The notes beneath the pieces are model-generated. The model was not told the origin of the DNA, ran no database searches, and saw only the letters and a list, made by a program, of their open reading frames with translations. Positions 53,006 to 63,342 of a stretch of DNA of 64,000 nt are shown here, one piece after another. The translations under genes were made by a program, and so were the position numbers. The stretch comes from Tridacna crocea (Eukaryota; Mollusca; Bivalvia; Cardiida; Cardiidae), in NCBI GenBank assembly GCA_943736015.1, contig OX031064.1, forward strand, positions 32,735,361 to 32,799,360, read 5' to 3'. Every line of letters begins with the position of its first letter. Within the stretch, counting starts at the first letter, position 1.

Positions 53006-53349
53006 TGGCAAATTGCGCAGGAAGGGCAGGGGCCTGGGACAGAAAAAATCAAGGTGAAACATAAATATCAGAAAATATTTATTTATGAACAAGATCAAAA
53101 CAGGGTGTCGAACAGATCGTCATTATATAAAGTCAAAACAACAGAAAATAAACACCAAATACATGTACATGTATTACATATTTGACACCACAGAATTTGA
53201 TACATTTCAGTATAAAATGATATTCATCTTCGATGTCAAAATTTTTGCTTCTATTTGACTTGCTGTATCGTGCCCTTAAATCCACTGACTTACATAAATC
53301 GCAAACTTTACGTTGTTTTCGTAGACAGTGGAGTTCAGTAAAAGACGGC

Positions 53350-53395
53350 CATTTTGCGGACAACGTAGACCAAGATCAGACTTCACAGAAAGTGT
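53350..53395 (+). mobile_element. PAL-D left arm fragment
   Basis: TTTTGCGGACAACGTAGACC, then AAGATCAGACTTCACAGA. Confidence 0.45.
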
Positions 53396-53628
53396 ACGTT
53401 GCCCGCTATTTTATGAAATATTTTGGTAAAAAAAAGTCTTGAATTCAATTTCTGAAGGCTTATCCTGACAATGTCTCAAGACAAGAGATAATACATTTAA
53501 CTGTTAATCAAAATTTATTACCAGGAGAGCACGAAAATACTCGAACGAATTCGGAGAATTTCGGGTTTGTTGTCGTTGTACATTGAAGATGAAACTCATT
53601 CTTTTTCTCGTAATCAAAAAAAAGCTAA

Positions 53629-53861
53629 TTAACCCTTTACCAAACAACCTGTGTATTCACGACGCTGGTGCCGGAAGAAAGCTTTAGAAAACATTGTTGG
53701 AAAAAGAGCAGCAATGCTAGTAAGCACCGTTTTCCCTTTGTCCTACAATGTTTTCTACCCTTTCAAAGATGAATTTCGACATATGAGTCACACAATTTGT
53801 CGTCTGCAAGCGCTATGAATTTGGAACAAGTCTGTTACATTGTCGTCTGGTAACGAGTTAA
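53629..53861 (-). mobile_element. PAL-A, old copy
   Basis: Termini TTAACCCTTTACC and GGTAACGAGTTAA are kept; the stem has many mismatches near its apex. Confidence 0.8.
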
Positions 53862-54091
53862 GTCGAGACAATACATTGTAAAATATATAAAGACAGAGAT
53901 TCCTGGGCCGCTATTTGGTAGCTCTCAGTATGTCTTATCCATCCCAACGGATCGATAACTAGAACATAGAACAGAAAAAAATAACTGTGATACCGTAGCT
54001 ATGCCATATGGAGCGTCCAGGGATCTCTTGATTGCACTAAACTGCCTTATGCGTAAAATATATCTATGTATAATATATACACAATTTGATA

Positions 54092-54241
54092 TGAGTCACG
54101 CTCTATGTAAAAGTGGTTTCATCCGTTTACAAAAAGTATCAACTCATGTCAGCCTGCGCAGTCCGCACAGGCTGACATGGGTTGAAACTTTTTGTTACTT
54201 GGTAAGATGCATTAAAGCCCCTTTCACCATAGCATGGCTCA
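54092..54241 (+). mobile_element. MITE-F, internally deleted
   Basis: Inverted ends TGAGTCACGCTCT and ATAGCATGGCTCA; core TGTCAGCCTGCGCAGTCC plus mirror. TA flanks both sides. Confidence 0.7.
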
Positions 54242-54865
54242 TACATATGTACAAGTTTAGAATGACGTCACTATTTACATCTTATATGATTATTGTACAG
54301 TACTGTGCCATTTAATGATAATGAATTAAAGAGGAAAAAGACTGTAAATAACAATAAACAATAGGAGAAAATACACCAAAGATTTCTTTCTCTAAAATGT
54401 GCAGATTTACACCACTTGGGGGTAGGGGGTTGAATATATATGTCATAGTCCAAACTGGAATCTATGCAGATCTTGAATCTGCCTAGATCAAACTGGAATT
54501 CTGTCCAGACCAAAATAAGATTCCAGTTTCGCTGGGCAGCTCCACAATTTGCCAAGACGAAATTGGAATATTTTCTCATTGAATACATAAATCCCAAAAT
54601 AAAAGAACTTTTCATCAGAAATTCAGAGTAACAATAAATTTTGAATAATTTGCACTTTGACGAAGAAAAGAAATATGGAAAACAACGCGACTGTGGAAAA
54701 AAAAAAACAAATTGCTTTAACTCAAAATACAAAATACCTCTCAGTTATAAACATATATGGATTAATATGATTAAAACAAATTCAAAAAACAATCTATTTT
54801 GGTCTAGACAAAAGTATAATTCTCAGAAATTCTCAGAAAAAATACCCTAAGACTACATGTTCAAA
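54242..54865. other. Unassigned spacer
   Basis: A 153-codon minus frame (54271-54732) is rich in F, Y and K as expected of AT-rich noise; not recognised. Confidence 0.35.
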
Positions 54866-55115
54866 GTACTTTCCTTTTATGTCTGTTTGCTTTGTTTCAT
54901 TTTTTATACCTACTTTTCAGTAGACAAATATATGTGTTGTACTGTCAAGTAAAACAAAATTACATCAAACATGTCTTTTGACTTTGATGAAAGTGCTACA
55001 CACATAATTATACTCTCTAGATCTCGTATTATTTCATGTTTATAACTGATACTTTTTGTGATAATGTACAACTGTGTACTTATCTTGTAATTAACTTTTG
55101 TTCTGTTCTGGTATT
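54866..55115 (-). repeat. REP-P copy 2, inverted
   Basis: CCTACTTTTCAGTAGACAAA…GAAAGTGCTACACACATAAT…AACTTTTGTTCTGTTCTG. Confidence 0.65.
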
Positions 55116-55344
55116 GTGTGGTTAAGAGTATTTCAAATCATTTTTCGCCATCTGCATTACAAAATAGAGAAACAAATAAATGAGAAACCAGGACATTTAC
55201 CAGCCAACATTATCAACCAATGGAATGTTATTGGCCATTGCTGTTTGTATTAACTCAAAATGACTAAGTTTTTTACTTGTCTAAATTTAGAGCTATTTAT
55301 AAACGTCAAATTACATGCCACTCAGATAACGAGAGTTGTCTGTC

Positions 55345-55474
55345 GTAGGTTAAAAAACGTTGCGGGAAAAGAAGAAAATGCTGGTAACCAGCATTTTCTC
55401 CTTTTCCCACAATGTTTTCAAAAGCCGGTTTTTTCAGAGTCACGAAAACACTGATTTATGTGGTAAAAAATTAA
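55345..55474 (+). mobile_element. PAL-A, left part missing
   Basis: Palindrome intact around GCTGGTAACCAGC; ends TGTGGTAAAAAATTAA. Confidence 0.75.
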
Positions 55475-55769
55475 ACATAATCACAAATTAACGGTTGTTG
55501 TTTGTTTGCGTTATTGTTTGTATGTTTGCTTACGTGTCGATCGTCAGCTCATGAATTTTGATCCAAAAAGCAAAGAGAAAAACGACCCTACCCCGAAATT
55601 AAGTGTTTTTTTCCTTCGTATCATTTCATCTTATTACGGTATCGCCCAGCGACTTTTTTTTTGCCAAGAGGTTCTTATCTATAAATCCATTGAATTCAGC
55701 CTGTAGACTCCCTGCGCGGTATAAACAGATTATGGGGATGGCGTGCATGAAGATAAGACGCCGCAAAAA

Positions 55770-56086
55770 CAAGCGAAGTTAAGGTAGTGGACCCGTAATA
55801 GAAATCGGCTCTTACCGCTATGATATTTGCCTACAAAATGTGCTATGATTAAAATTGAGTATTACTGTACTACTTTAACCGAGCCGCTTTATCCCTTTTT
55901 TTTCCTTTTCCTTCTTAGAATTATCGTTTATAAATCTAAAACCACTACATTCTCATTACAAAGGGAGATAATAATTACCCCTCTTTTCCGGAAACTAAGA
56001 AAAGTATCAACAAATAATTTCAAGATAGACATCAAAGAAATTTCTGATCTATTAAAGATATGCAAAAGTATTATGTCTGTATAAAT
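55770..56086 (+). repeat. REP-L copy 4
   Basis: AAGGTAGTGGACCCGTAATA…TACAAAGGGAGATAATAATT…GATCTATTAAAGATATGC, an unoccupied TTAA site. Confidence 0.7.
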
Positions 56087-56401
56087 ACTGAGGCATCATT
56101 CCCCAAATATTGGAGGGATTGTAGTAATACGCAGTGTGAAGTAGCAATGGAGAAAATGGCTTTTTATCATGGCTATCACGTTTGAGGGGAAATCAGGCCT
56201 GTTTTAGCTCCAGATTTCTGTAAACTACTGATCATAGCTGAATGAATCGCACCAGGTTGCGTTTTAATTGAGTAAACGTTTATTCTAGTTTGAAAGTCAA
56301 AGTAATGGTTGACGCGTAGAAAAGTAGTCTGGTTCTGTACCCAGGATGCCCAAATTAGATGTATGTGTATATGTAGAATGCCATCTAGCGGGAGATAATG
56401 G
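56087..56401 (-). mobile_element. REP-G (variant a), right end missing
   Basis: GAGGCATCATTCCCCAAATA…AGCGGGAGATAATGG, fused to REP-L at 56086. Confidence 0.7.
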
Positions 56402-56462
56402 GGTCCTCGTATTGCTTTGCAACTGAATACTGTTTGTTAAAAAGTTCTCGTCATCTTATGCA

Positions 56463-56654
56463 AGAGCTCAAGATTAGCGAGAAAGATGACGTTCTAAAGT
56501 CATTGTATCTCGTCGAAACCCTATGTTGTGGGTACTCGTTAGAATCGTCTCATAGAGACGATTCTAATGAGTACCCACAACATAGGGTTTAGTGGAGAAT
56601 AATTGATATTTTCAATTTTATGATCAAAATCACTCCCTCTATCTGGAGCTCTGT
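56463..56654. mobile_element. PAL-J palindrome copy 2
   Basis: Arms nearly perfect around CGTCTCATAGAGACG; outer end ATCTGGAGCTCTG. Confidence 0.85.
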
Positions 56655-57075
56655 TCTGCAGTTAGGTATGAACATTACACTGTCTGTTAAAAGCAGCCAA
56701 AAATGTCTTTTGACACATCACAAGCTACGAAAAGTTGATATTTCAAATCGTGAATATAACATTATTGGTCTTTCTAGAAATAGAGCAAATATTTGTGGCA
56801 GTACAAAAATATGCCAGGCAAATGGTCTGACATTTTGGTATCAGTTACCGAAAAACGTAAAATGTCAAAGTAATTCGGTTACCGGTATACAGAATGCAGT
56901 TTACAATGTAAATAATTTGTACCGGGTTTTATTTTTCTGCTGGTTTTTATAACGTCTGCCTGTCTGCCGACGAGTGTTGGCTAAGACCAGACTGAAAGTT
57001 TTTTTCTGCATCACGATCCTAGTTTAAACTTTATCAAAAAAAAATACGTGATTTAAGTAACGTGAGATTCGGAAT
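56655..57075. other. Unassigned spacer
   Basis: A 110-codon plus frame (56620-56952) has no recognisable family; part of it overlaps PAL-J. Confidence 0.3.
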
Positions 57076-57303
57076 TTAACCCAATACCACACAATCCCTA
57101 CTTTTGACGTCCTCGAGAAAGAAGTCCATAGAAAATATTGTGTAAAAAGGAGAAAATGCTGGTAAACCAGCATTTTCTCCCTTTCCCTCAATGTCTTCTA
57201 CCCTTCATAAAACAAATTTCAGATTTTCAGTCACTTTTATTTTGTCGTCTGCAAATGCTTTCAATTTGGACAAGTCTAAAATATTGTCGTTTGGTAACGA
57301 ATT
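57076..57303 (-). mobile_element. PAL-A hairpin MITE
   Basis: TTAACCCAATACC…GTTTGGTAACGAATTT; the right TTAA is lost. Confidence 0.8.
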
Positions 57304-57401
57304 TGGTTGTAACCCTTAACCCTTATTCTCATAAAAATATATAATTCTCATAAAAATATATAATAAAAGTTCAAACTTAGTAAAAATTCAAATTTTGCTA
57401 T

Positions 57402-57632
57402 TTAACCCTGTCCCAAACGACAAATTTTTAGACTCTTCCAAAATAAAAAAGTTTGCAGGCGACATTTTCAAATTTGATAAAAATGGCAGAAAGTTCTCCA
57501 AAATGGGTAGAAAACACTGTGAGAAAAGGAGAAATTGCTCGTTACGAGCAATTTCTCCTTTTCCCACAGTGTTTTCAAACTACTTGTACTGCAGACACGT
57601 TAAAACAAGGACTTATTTGGGAAAGGGTTAAA
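57402..57632 (+). mobile_element. PAL-C hairpin MITE, full length
   Basis: TTAACCCTGTCCC…GGGAAAGGGTTAA with a nearly perfect stem. Confidence 0.85.
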
Positions 57633-57659
57633 AGGCATTTTTGGAGACAAGATCTCTCC

Positions 57660-57735
57660 TCACCGGACTACATATATATCCAATCAAACCTGCTCGTTCT
57701 GTGCAGTTTGATCTTGATCTATACTATCCCCAGAT
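57660..57735 (-). mobile_element. PAL-D right arm fragment
   Basis: CTCGTTCTGTGCAGTTTGAT, then CTTGATCTATACTATCC. A second short relic (GCAGTCTGATCTTGATCTGC) lies at 57893-57912. Confidence 0.45.
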
Positions 57736-58097
57736 ACCCCTTGAGTCGCGCATAGCAACCAAAGTGGTAAAGGGCAGAATCAACCCAACCTACATTTTAA
57801 AGTTTAGAAATAAGATAATTTTCAAAATAGCTTCAATTCAAATCTTTCGGCAGTGAAGACAGTCCAGCTAAAAGACTAGACTTCAATTTTAGCGCAGTCT
57901 GATCTTGATCTGCAATAGCTGCAAAGGCAAATGAAGTAGATCTACTTTACGATGATTTAAGCGTTTTTAAACTCATAACAAAACAGCGCAAAACAATTTT
58001 GGATTTACCTAAATTAATAATATCAATAATAATACAAAATAATAATATCTTTATTTTGTGTTGGTTTTTTTTTTTTAATTTTGCCCTCCATACGAGT

Positions 58098-58213
58098 GCA
58101 TGGAAAAGGAGAAAATGCTGTATACCAGCATTTTCTCATTTTCACACAATGTTTTCAAAAGCCTTTTCCTTACAGGGTCGTAAAAATTCGGGACCGAGTG
58201 TTATGGGGGTAAC
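58098..58213 (+). mobile_element. PAL-A right part
   Basis: AAAAGGAGAAAATGCTGTAT with its mirror; right flank AAAGCCTTTTCCTTACAGGG. Confidence 0.65.
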
Positions 58214-58559
58214 GGCACTCGATTTGTAATAATGCGTAAATGTTGCAGGCAGCTGGCACAATTATTTTGCAAACAAACCGACCCGCAGCTGTGTAATTGT
58301 GCGGAATGTTTGTTTATTTGTTCAAAATTCTAACCGAACAAAACCTGACTCGCAAATTTTGGGAATACCGCAACTTGGATTTACCACCGTTGAATGCTTC
58401 AGGTCTCTCTTTGTCATTCATAAATCAACTTAATTCTATTTCAAGCTATTATGTGAAAATTTTAGGACACAAAACAACAATAAATATTTTGTGTCAAAAA
58501 AAATAAAGATTCGGATCACGAAAAACACTTTCAGCGGAAACTTGAGAATCCTCTAAACG

Positions 58560-58756
58560 CATCCATATTCAAAGCATATGCAGACGACAAAATGTAAACT
58601 TTCTCAGATCATGGAATTTGTTCTGGAAAGGGCAAAAAATACTGAAGGAAAAGGGGGAAAATGCTGGTTGGCAGTATCTCGTCCTTTTCACACAATGCTT
58701 CTTGAAATATGCTTTCTTTGACAGGTTCGTGAAAAGTTGCAGTCGGCAAAAGTTAA
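58560..58756 (+). mobile_element. PAL-A, degraded
   Basis: ATGCAGACGACAAAATG and GGGGGAAAATGCTGGTTGG; the right arm has diverged. Confidence 0.6.
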
Positions 58757-58914
58757 CTGGTACTGATGATGGAATTTGTATAACAAAGGTTCGAAAATAT
58801 TGTGGAAAAAGGAGAAAATGCTGGTTACCAGCATTTTCTCCTTTTTCCACAATGTTTTCAAAAGTTTTTATCCTCGGGGTTGACATTTCAAAACTTGATA
58901 TTCTCTGATAAAGG
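58757..58914 (+). mobile_element. PAL-A, left part missing
   Basis: The stem GGAGAAAATGCTGGTTACC and its mirror are perfect; it abuts the preceding copy. Confidence 0.7.
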
Positions 58915-59034
58915 ATCACCCCATCATCTAATGTAACAATTTTGTAGCGGGCGATCTTGACAAAAGTAACAACCTTTAACACGTCAATGGGTTGATAACA
59001 TAACATGAATGAATGTTTCAATGCACAAATATAA

Positions 59035-59100
59035 ATGAAAACGTTATGGCAAAAGGATAAATTGCTCGTTACACGTGATCTTTTGCAAGGCCTCAACGTT
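59035..59100 (-). mobile_element. PAL-B fragment
   Basis: ACGTTATGGCAAAAGGATAA, then ATTGCTCGTTAC; the rest is lost. Confidence 0.45.
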
Positions 59101-59139
59101 ATCTACTCATACATGACTGTAATTGTAATAAACATCCAC

Positions 59140-59327
59140 AGATAAGACGGAGTGATGGTATTTTAAATTCATTATTTCTCTTCGAAACCCTATGTTGTGG
59201 GTACTAATTAGAATCGTCTCGGTGAGACGATTCTAATGAGTACCCACAACATAGAGTTTAGGGGAGAATATTTAAAAAAATATTTTCAATTTTGAAATGA
59301 AAGTCGCTCCTTCTATCTGGAACTCTG
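59140..59327. mobile_element. PAL-J palindrome copy 3
   Basis: The centre is CGTCTCGGTGAGACG; outer end TATCTGGAACTCTG. Confidence 0.85.
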
Positions 59328-59508
59328 AATATCTATTGCCATAAATTCTATTTTCGCAATTACTTTCATTTTCATTTTAAATTTTACTTGAGACAAACAA
59401 ATGAATGATTTTGTCAAAACATATCGATGGCAATAGGTCTAGATTTGAGACCTTATTTACGTCAACGTTGTGTGGGCTGGGAGTTGGGACTTAAAATAAT
59501 CTTATCGT

Positions 59509-59991
59509 GGCGCCGCATGAGCGGCGGCACTATATTTTTATTGATTTTTGAAAAGTACCTTTGGAGGCAGCCATATTTTTAACCTCGCTTCCAGCGATTT
59601 TGCAACTAGGCTTTTTCGTTCCTAAGCCATTTCGTACCCAAGTTTACTATTTAATTTGATCATTTCGTGACCACTTTGGTCATTTCATAACCTGTTTTTA
59701 ATATCAATTCGGTAATATAGAACCTAGTTTTACTACAACTGCTTCTGTACACATCTCAAATTGAAACTATGTTGAATTTCGCGGAAGAATGGTTGTGATT
59801 GTGTCTTATCATTATTGTTTCTTTCTTTTTGAAGTTATTAGTTGCATTCAACAGATTATCGAGGGGTTCTCAGTTCATTTCTCATCGAGTTCTACATAAA
59901 ATTGCATTGGTCATTTTTGGAATTATGTAATGTGCCTTATTTCAGAAACAATTGATTTGCAGCGCCATTGATGTTACGCATCAATATTTTC
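59509..59991 (+). repeat. REP-M copy 2
   Basis: Same start and end as 33741-34213 with one ~90 bp length difference near 59850. Confidence 0.65.
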
Positions 59992-60544
59992 GTGTTTATC
60001 ATTAAAAGGCGACGTCATCATTGCCCACGTTATTTACTTATACCATCATTATATCAAAAGATTTTATTCTTTTATGCGCAGGTACCTTGCAGAAACGGAC
60101 AAAACCAATTCCTCTTGGGATATATTGAGACATAAACAGAAATTGGCAATTAACATCAACTGGCAATAGTATGTGCTTGGCGTAATTGCAATATGGAAAA
60201 GGAGCCAAAATCACAAAATTGTTTATATATTAATGTATATGTACACAGGGAAAAGCAAAATTTGTGAAAGGTATATTTCTCCCTTTTCCACATTGATTTT
60301 CAAAAGCTTTTAGCAGCCGAGAGTTAATCGGTTAGATAACTTTTACAATCATTTTGTTGTCCGTGAGAGAATACGATTTGTCTAATTTCCACGAACTTGA
60401 CAATGGCTCATTGCCCCATTAATATTTAAATTTTAATCTAGAATGATTAGCAACATGGACTAAAGATGTGAATTGTCCCCTCTCATGGTTATTCAGTCAT
60501 TTAAACTCAAGACCAAACACGGTTCAGAGGAGAGGTTAAATTTA
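59992..60544. other. Unassigned spacer
   Basis: Apart from a PAL-A relic, nothing recognised. Confidence 0.35.
60190..60328 (+). mobile_element. PAL-A relic
   Basis: Only TTCTCCCTTTTCCACATTG, TTTTCAAAAGCTTTTAGC and GAGAGTTAA are recognisable. Confidence 0.4.
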
Positions 60545-60642
60545 TACTTATGCAGACAATGTGAATCAAGATCAGACTGCACAGAACGTGCAGTCTGATC
60601 TTGATCCACACTGTCTGCAAAAGGTCTTTGAGCTGCACTGAT
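60545..60642 (-). mobile_element. PAL-D palindrome
   Basis: ATCAAGATCAGACTGCACAG and mirror are intact; the termini are not recognised. Confidence 0.7.
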
Positions 60643-60999
60643 GACTGCAGTATACAATGTATGGCTCACTGTATTTTTCAGTTTAGATTGACTGAATTTA
60701 GGTTTAGTCGCCAACGGTTGCTCATATCGGACGACCCCCCACCCCCTTCAAGGACTAAGTTTTGTTTTGGGGATACAGTACGAGACCCATCCTAGGTTAC
60801 GCCTGGTTCCTTAAAGTGCTCGGTTTAAAGTAGCCGCTTGGTTCCAGTTCGTTCATTTTCTTTTCCTTTTCTATCCGTGGGACGTTACTTTGTCAAAAAA
60901 GAGGGAAACTTGAAAGCGATCGATCATTTTGCCATAGGTCTGTATAGGCAATCAACTGAGACCACAATATGGAGTGAATAAAGATTATCACCGCCTATA

Positions 61000-61116
61000 C
61001 CATGCACGCTAGCTATATAGCACCGTCACACGAGAACTGGGTTTAACGTCTCGTCCGAAAGATTATTCGTAACTCTATATATATGGCGAGCCGTGGGAAT
61101 CGAACCTGCAACCTCA
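61000..61116 (-). mobile_element. SINE, family of 28036
   Basis: TATATAGCACCGTCACACG, TCGTCCGAAAGATTATT and GCCGTGGGAATCGAACCTGC (reverse of an intact B box) are present. Confidence 0.65.
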
Positions 61117-62089
61117 AGTGGCCGAAGACTGGATGTTTTCAAGTCTGATCTATGCGGGCTTGGATCAGAAGGCGTTTCATTAATGGAATATATGTAGTCA
61201 TACCTGTTTTATAGTAACATGATTTCAAACAATGAACTGATTGAAGGCCATTCTTAACTTATTTCCCTTGATTCATCTCCAGTACTGCATTGGTCCTGAT
61301 AAGGGGATTACTTGGATTTTATCCTCGATTTTCTTGCACTGAACAACTGTTTTCTTGAGATAATATTGCAAGTAAATCTGTTTAGATTGTTATACAAATT
61401 AAGATATACATGTACTTAGTTTATGATGTTTTAGAACAGAGTTTTTATTTAAATTACGTGGGGACTTTATACATTTATCATAAATCACTAATCGCAACAT
61501 CCCTAAGGGAACCAAGAATAAAAACAAAGAAATTCGTGTAAAAAGACCGATCTGTTATTTGGTTACCTATAGTCATTATCTGGCAAGGGGGACAATTTTG
61601 TTTATAGGAATCAATTCCCCATCCAAGCACTATAAATACTCAATAGCAAGGATGAAGGGCGGCGTTTTGTTTTTAATGAAATATTTAAATCTTTAGTGAT
61701 ACTTGTAATAGCATGTTTTAAAACACTAAACCGATTCAAAGCACAATAAATACTGTATAACTAAGATAGAGGGGCCGCCTTTTGTTTATGAAATAATCAA
61801 ATCTTTTATCTAGTAACACTTTGTAGTAACACGTTTTTAAACACTAAACCGATTCAAAGAACTTTAAATGTTTATAACTCCGGGCGATTTGTAAATTAGA
61901 TGTCTTGAATATCCAAGTTCTTTTTTTACCATTACAAGTGCTTCCAGGTTTTAATTACATGAAGGTATTACATTACATGTTAACATTCGGTCTTAGATTT
62001 TTATCAATGGTAAAAGACCTTTTAAATTAGTTTTTCTTCTCCCCCGCCGACGTATTTAGCCCATGGTCATTGCAACCCTTCACAAGACT
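61117..62089. other. Unassigned spacer with a tandem duplication
   Basis: Only the ~120 bp duplication at 61625-61870 stands out. Confidence 0.4.
61625..61870 (+). repeat. ~120 bp tandem duplication
   Basis: ATAAATACT…AGCAAGGATGAAGG and ATAAATACTGTATAACTAAG introduce two units. Each ends AACACTAAACCGATTCAAAG, with TTTTGTTT and AAATCTTT at matching positions. A third start follows. Confidence 0.75.
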
Positions 62090-62280
62090 AGGGATCCAGA
62101 TCGAGGGAGTGATTTTGATTTCAAAGTTAAAGATTTTTTTTTTCTTCACTAAACCCTATGTTGTGGATATCCATTAAAATCGTCTCATCTAGATGATTCT
62201 AATGAGTACCCACAAGATACGGTTTCAAAGAGAAATAATGAATTTAGATTACCATTACTCCATTCTTATCTGGAGCTCTG
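62090..62280. mobile_element. PAL-J palindrome copy 4
   Basis: Older copy with arm mismatches (GGATATCCATTAAAATCG); centre CGTCTCATCTAGATG. Confidence 0.8.
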
Positions 62281-62369
62281 ATTAATAATATCAATATATA
62301 TATATATTAATTTGATCAAATTAGAACCATTGCCAGTTGAAAAATAAATTTTCTCTGAAATAGTGACAT

Positions 62370-62488
62370 GTGTCACTGATTTGGTAGAAAACATTACGGG
62401 AAAGAAGGAAACTCTGGTAACCAGCATTTTCTCCTCTTCTCACAATGTTTGCCAAGGTTTGTATCGTCGGGGAATAGTAAGATATTAA
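62370..62488 (+). mobile_element. PAL-A, degraded
   Basis: GGTAGAAAACATTACGGGAA…TCTCACAATGTTTGCCAAGG; ends AAGATATTAA. Confidence 0.6.
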
Positions 62489-62654
62489 ATAAGGATAATT
62501 TATGTTCATTATACACCTATACCGAATGTTGCCCTTGTAATTTTTTTCACGTAAATTTCTTGTTTATTGTGTGTAATGTAAGATTTAGTCGGCAAACGAA
62601 ATAAACGACATATATTTACATTTGAAAAGGTTTTTTATACCAGATTTTGGCTTG

Positions 62655-62705
62655 AAACTAGAGGCCCACTGAGGGCCTGAAATCGCTCTACTGGCTCTGA
62701 TTTTG
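62655..62705 (-). repeat. Isolated Helitron-like 3' end
   Basis: The reverse complement of the terminus at 10060-10094: CTAGAGGCCCACTGAGGGCC followed by TGAAATCGCTCTAC. Confidence 0.5.
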
Positions 62706-62874
62706 CTTTTTTTGCTAGCATACATGATGATTTCAAAATTACCAACTGGCAAAGCTTTATTTGAAGGGCGGTTACCCTAGCAACGATTAATTTTATATAA
62801 GAAAACTTCTCAGAATAAACAACAACATATGTATAAGGATATGGGGTTCCCGAGAGGTAAAGTGGATTTTCTCT

Positions 62875-63102
62875 TTAACCCTTTACCAAACGACAAAATT
62901 TTAGACGGGTCTAAATTGAAAGCACTTGCAAACGACAAAATAAAAGTATCTCAAAATTGAAATTTGTTTCTAGCAGGGTAGAAAACATAGTAGGAAAAGG
63001 ATAAAATGCTGGTTACCAGCATTTTCTCCTTTTCCCACAATGTTTTCAAACGGATTCTATCTCAGGGTAGTAAAAACCAGGGGTTGTTTGGTAAACGGTT
63101 AA
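62875..63102 (+). mobile_element. PAL-A hairpin MITE, full length
   Basis: TTAACCCTTTACC…GGTAAACGGTTAA; the right TTAA is shared with the next copy. Confidence 0.85.
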
Positions 63103-63342
63103 AACTCATTGCCAAACGACAAAAATTAAGACTGGTCCAACTTGAATTATTTGCAGACAACAAATTAAAGATGGCTTAAAAGGCAAAATTTGTCCATCAT
63201 AGGTGTAGAAAACCTTGTGGGGACAAGGAGAAAATGCTGGTTACCAGCATTTTCTCCTCTTCCCGCAAGGTTTTCAGAAAGCGTCTCTTTAAGGGTCGTG
63301 GGGTCTTAAAAACCTGACAGGGATTGTTTGGTAAAGAGTTGA
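63099..63342 (+). mobile_element. PAL-A hairpin MITE with a mirrored stem change
   Basis: TTAAAACTCATTGCC…TTGGTAAAGAGTTGA. AAAACCTTG and CAAGGTTTT changed on both arms. Stacked on the preceding copy. Confidence 0.8.

Noticed and set aside
52733..53185. 150-codon plus frame
   Set aside because: It starts in a PAL-A palindrome and continues into REP-L; chance openness.
54271..54732. 153-codon minus frame
   Set aside because: Phe/Tyr/Lys-rich composition typical of AT-rich non-coding DNA; no recognisable motif.
58569..59096. 175-codon minus frame
   Set aside because: It is made of PAL-A and PAL-B palindrome arms, whose CTTTTCC/GGAAAAG content lacks stops; the same peptide (KGENAGNQHFLLFPQCF) recurs wherever PAL-A lies.
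14411..61116. tRNA-like A and B boxes at many sites as true tRNA genes
   Set aside because: None folds into a complete cloverleaf by eye; each is followed by a SINE body or lacks an acceptor stem.
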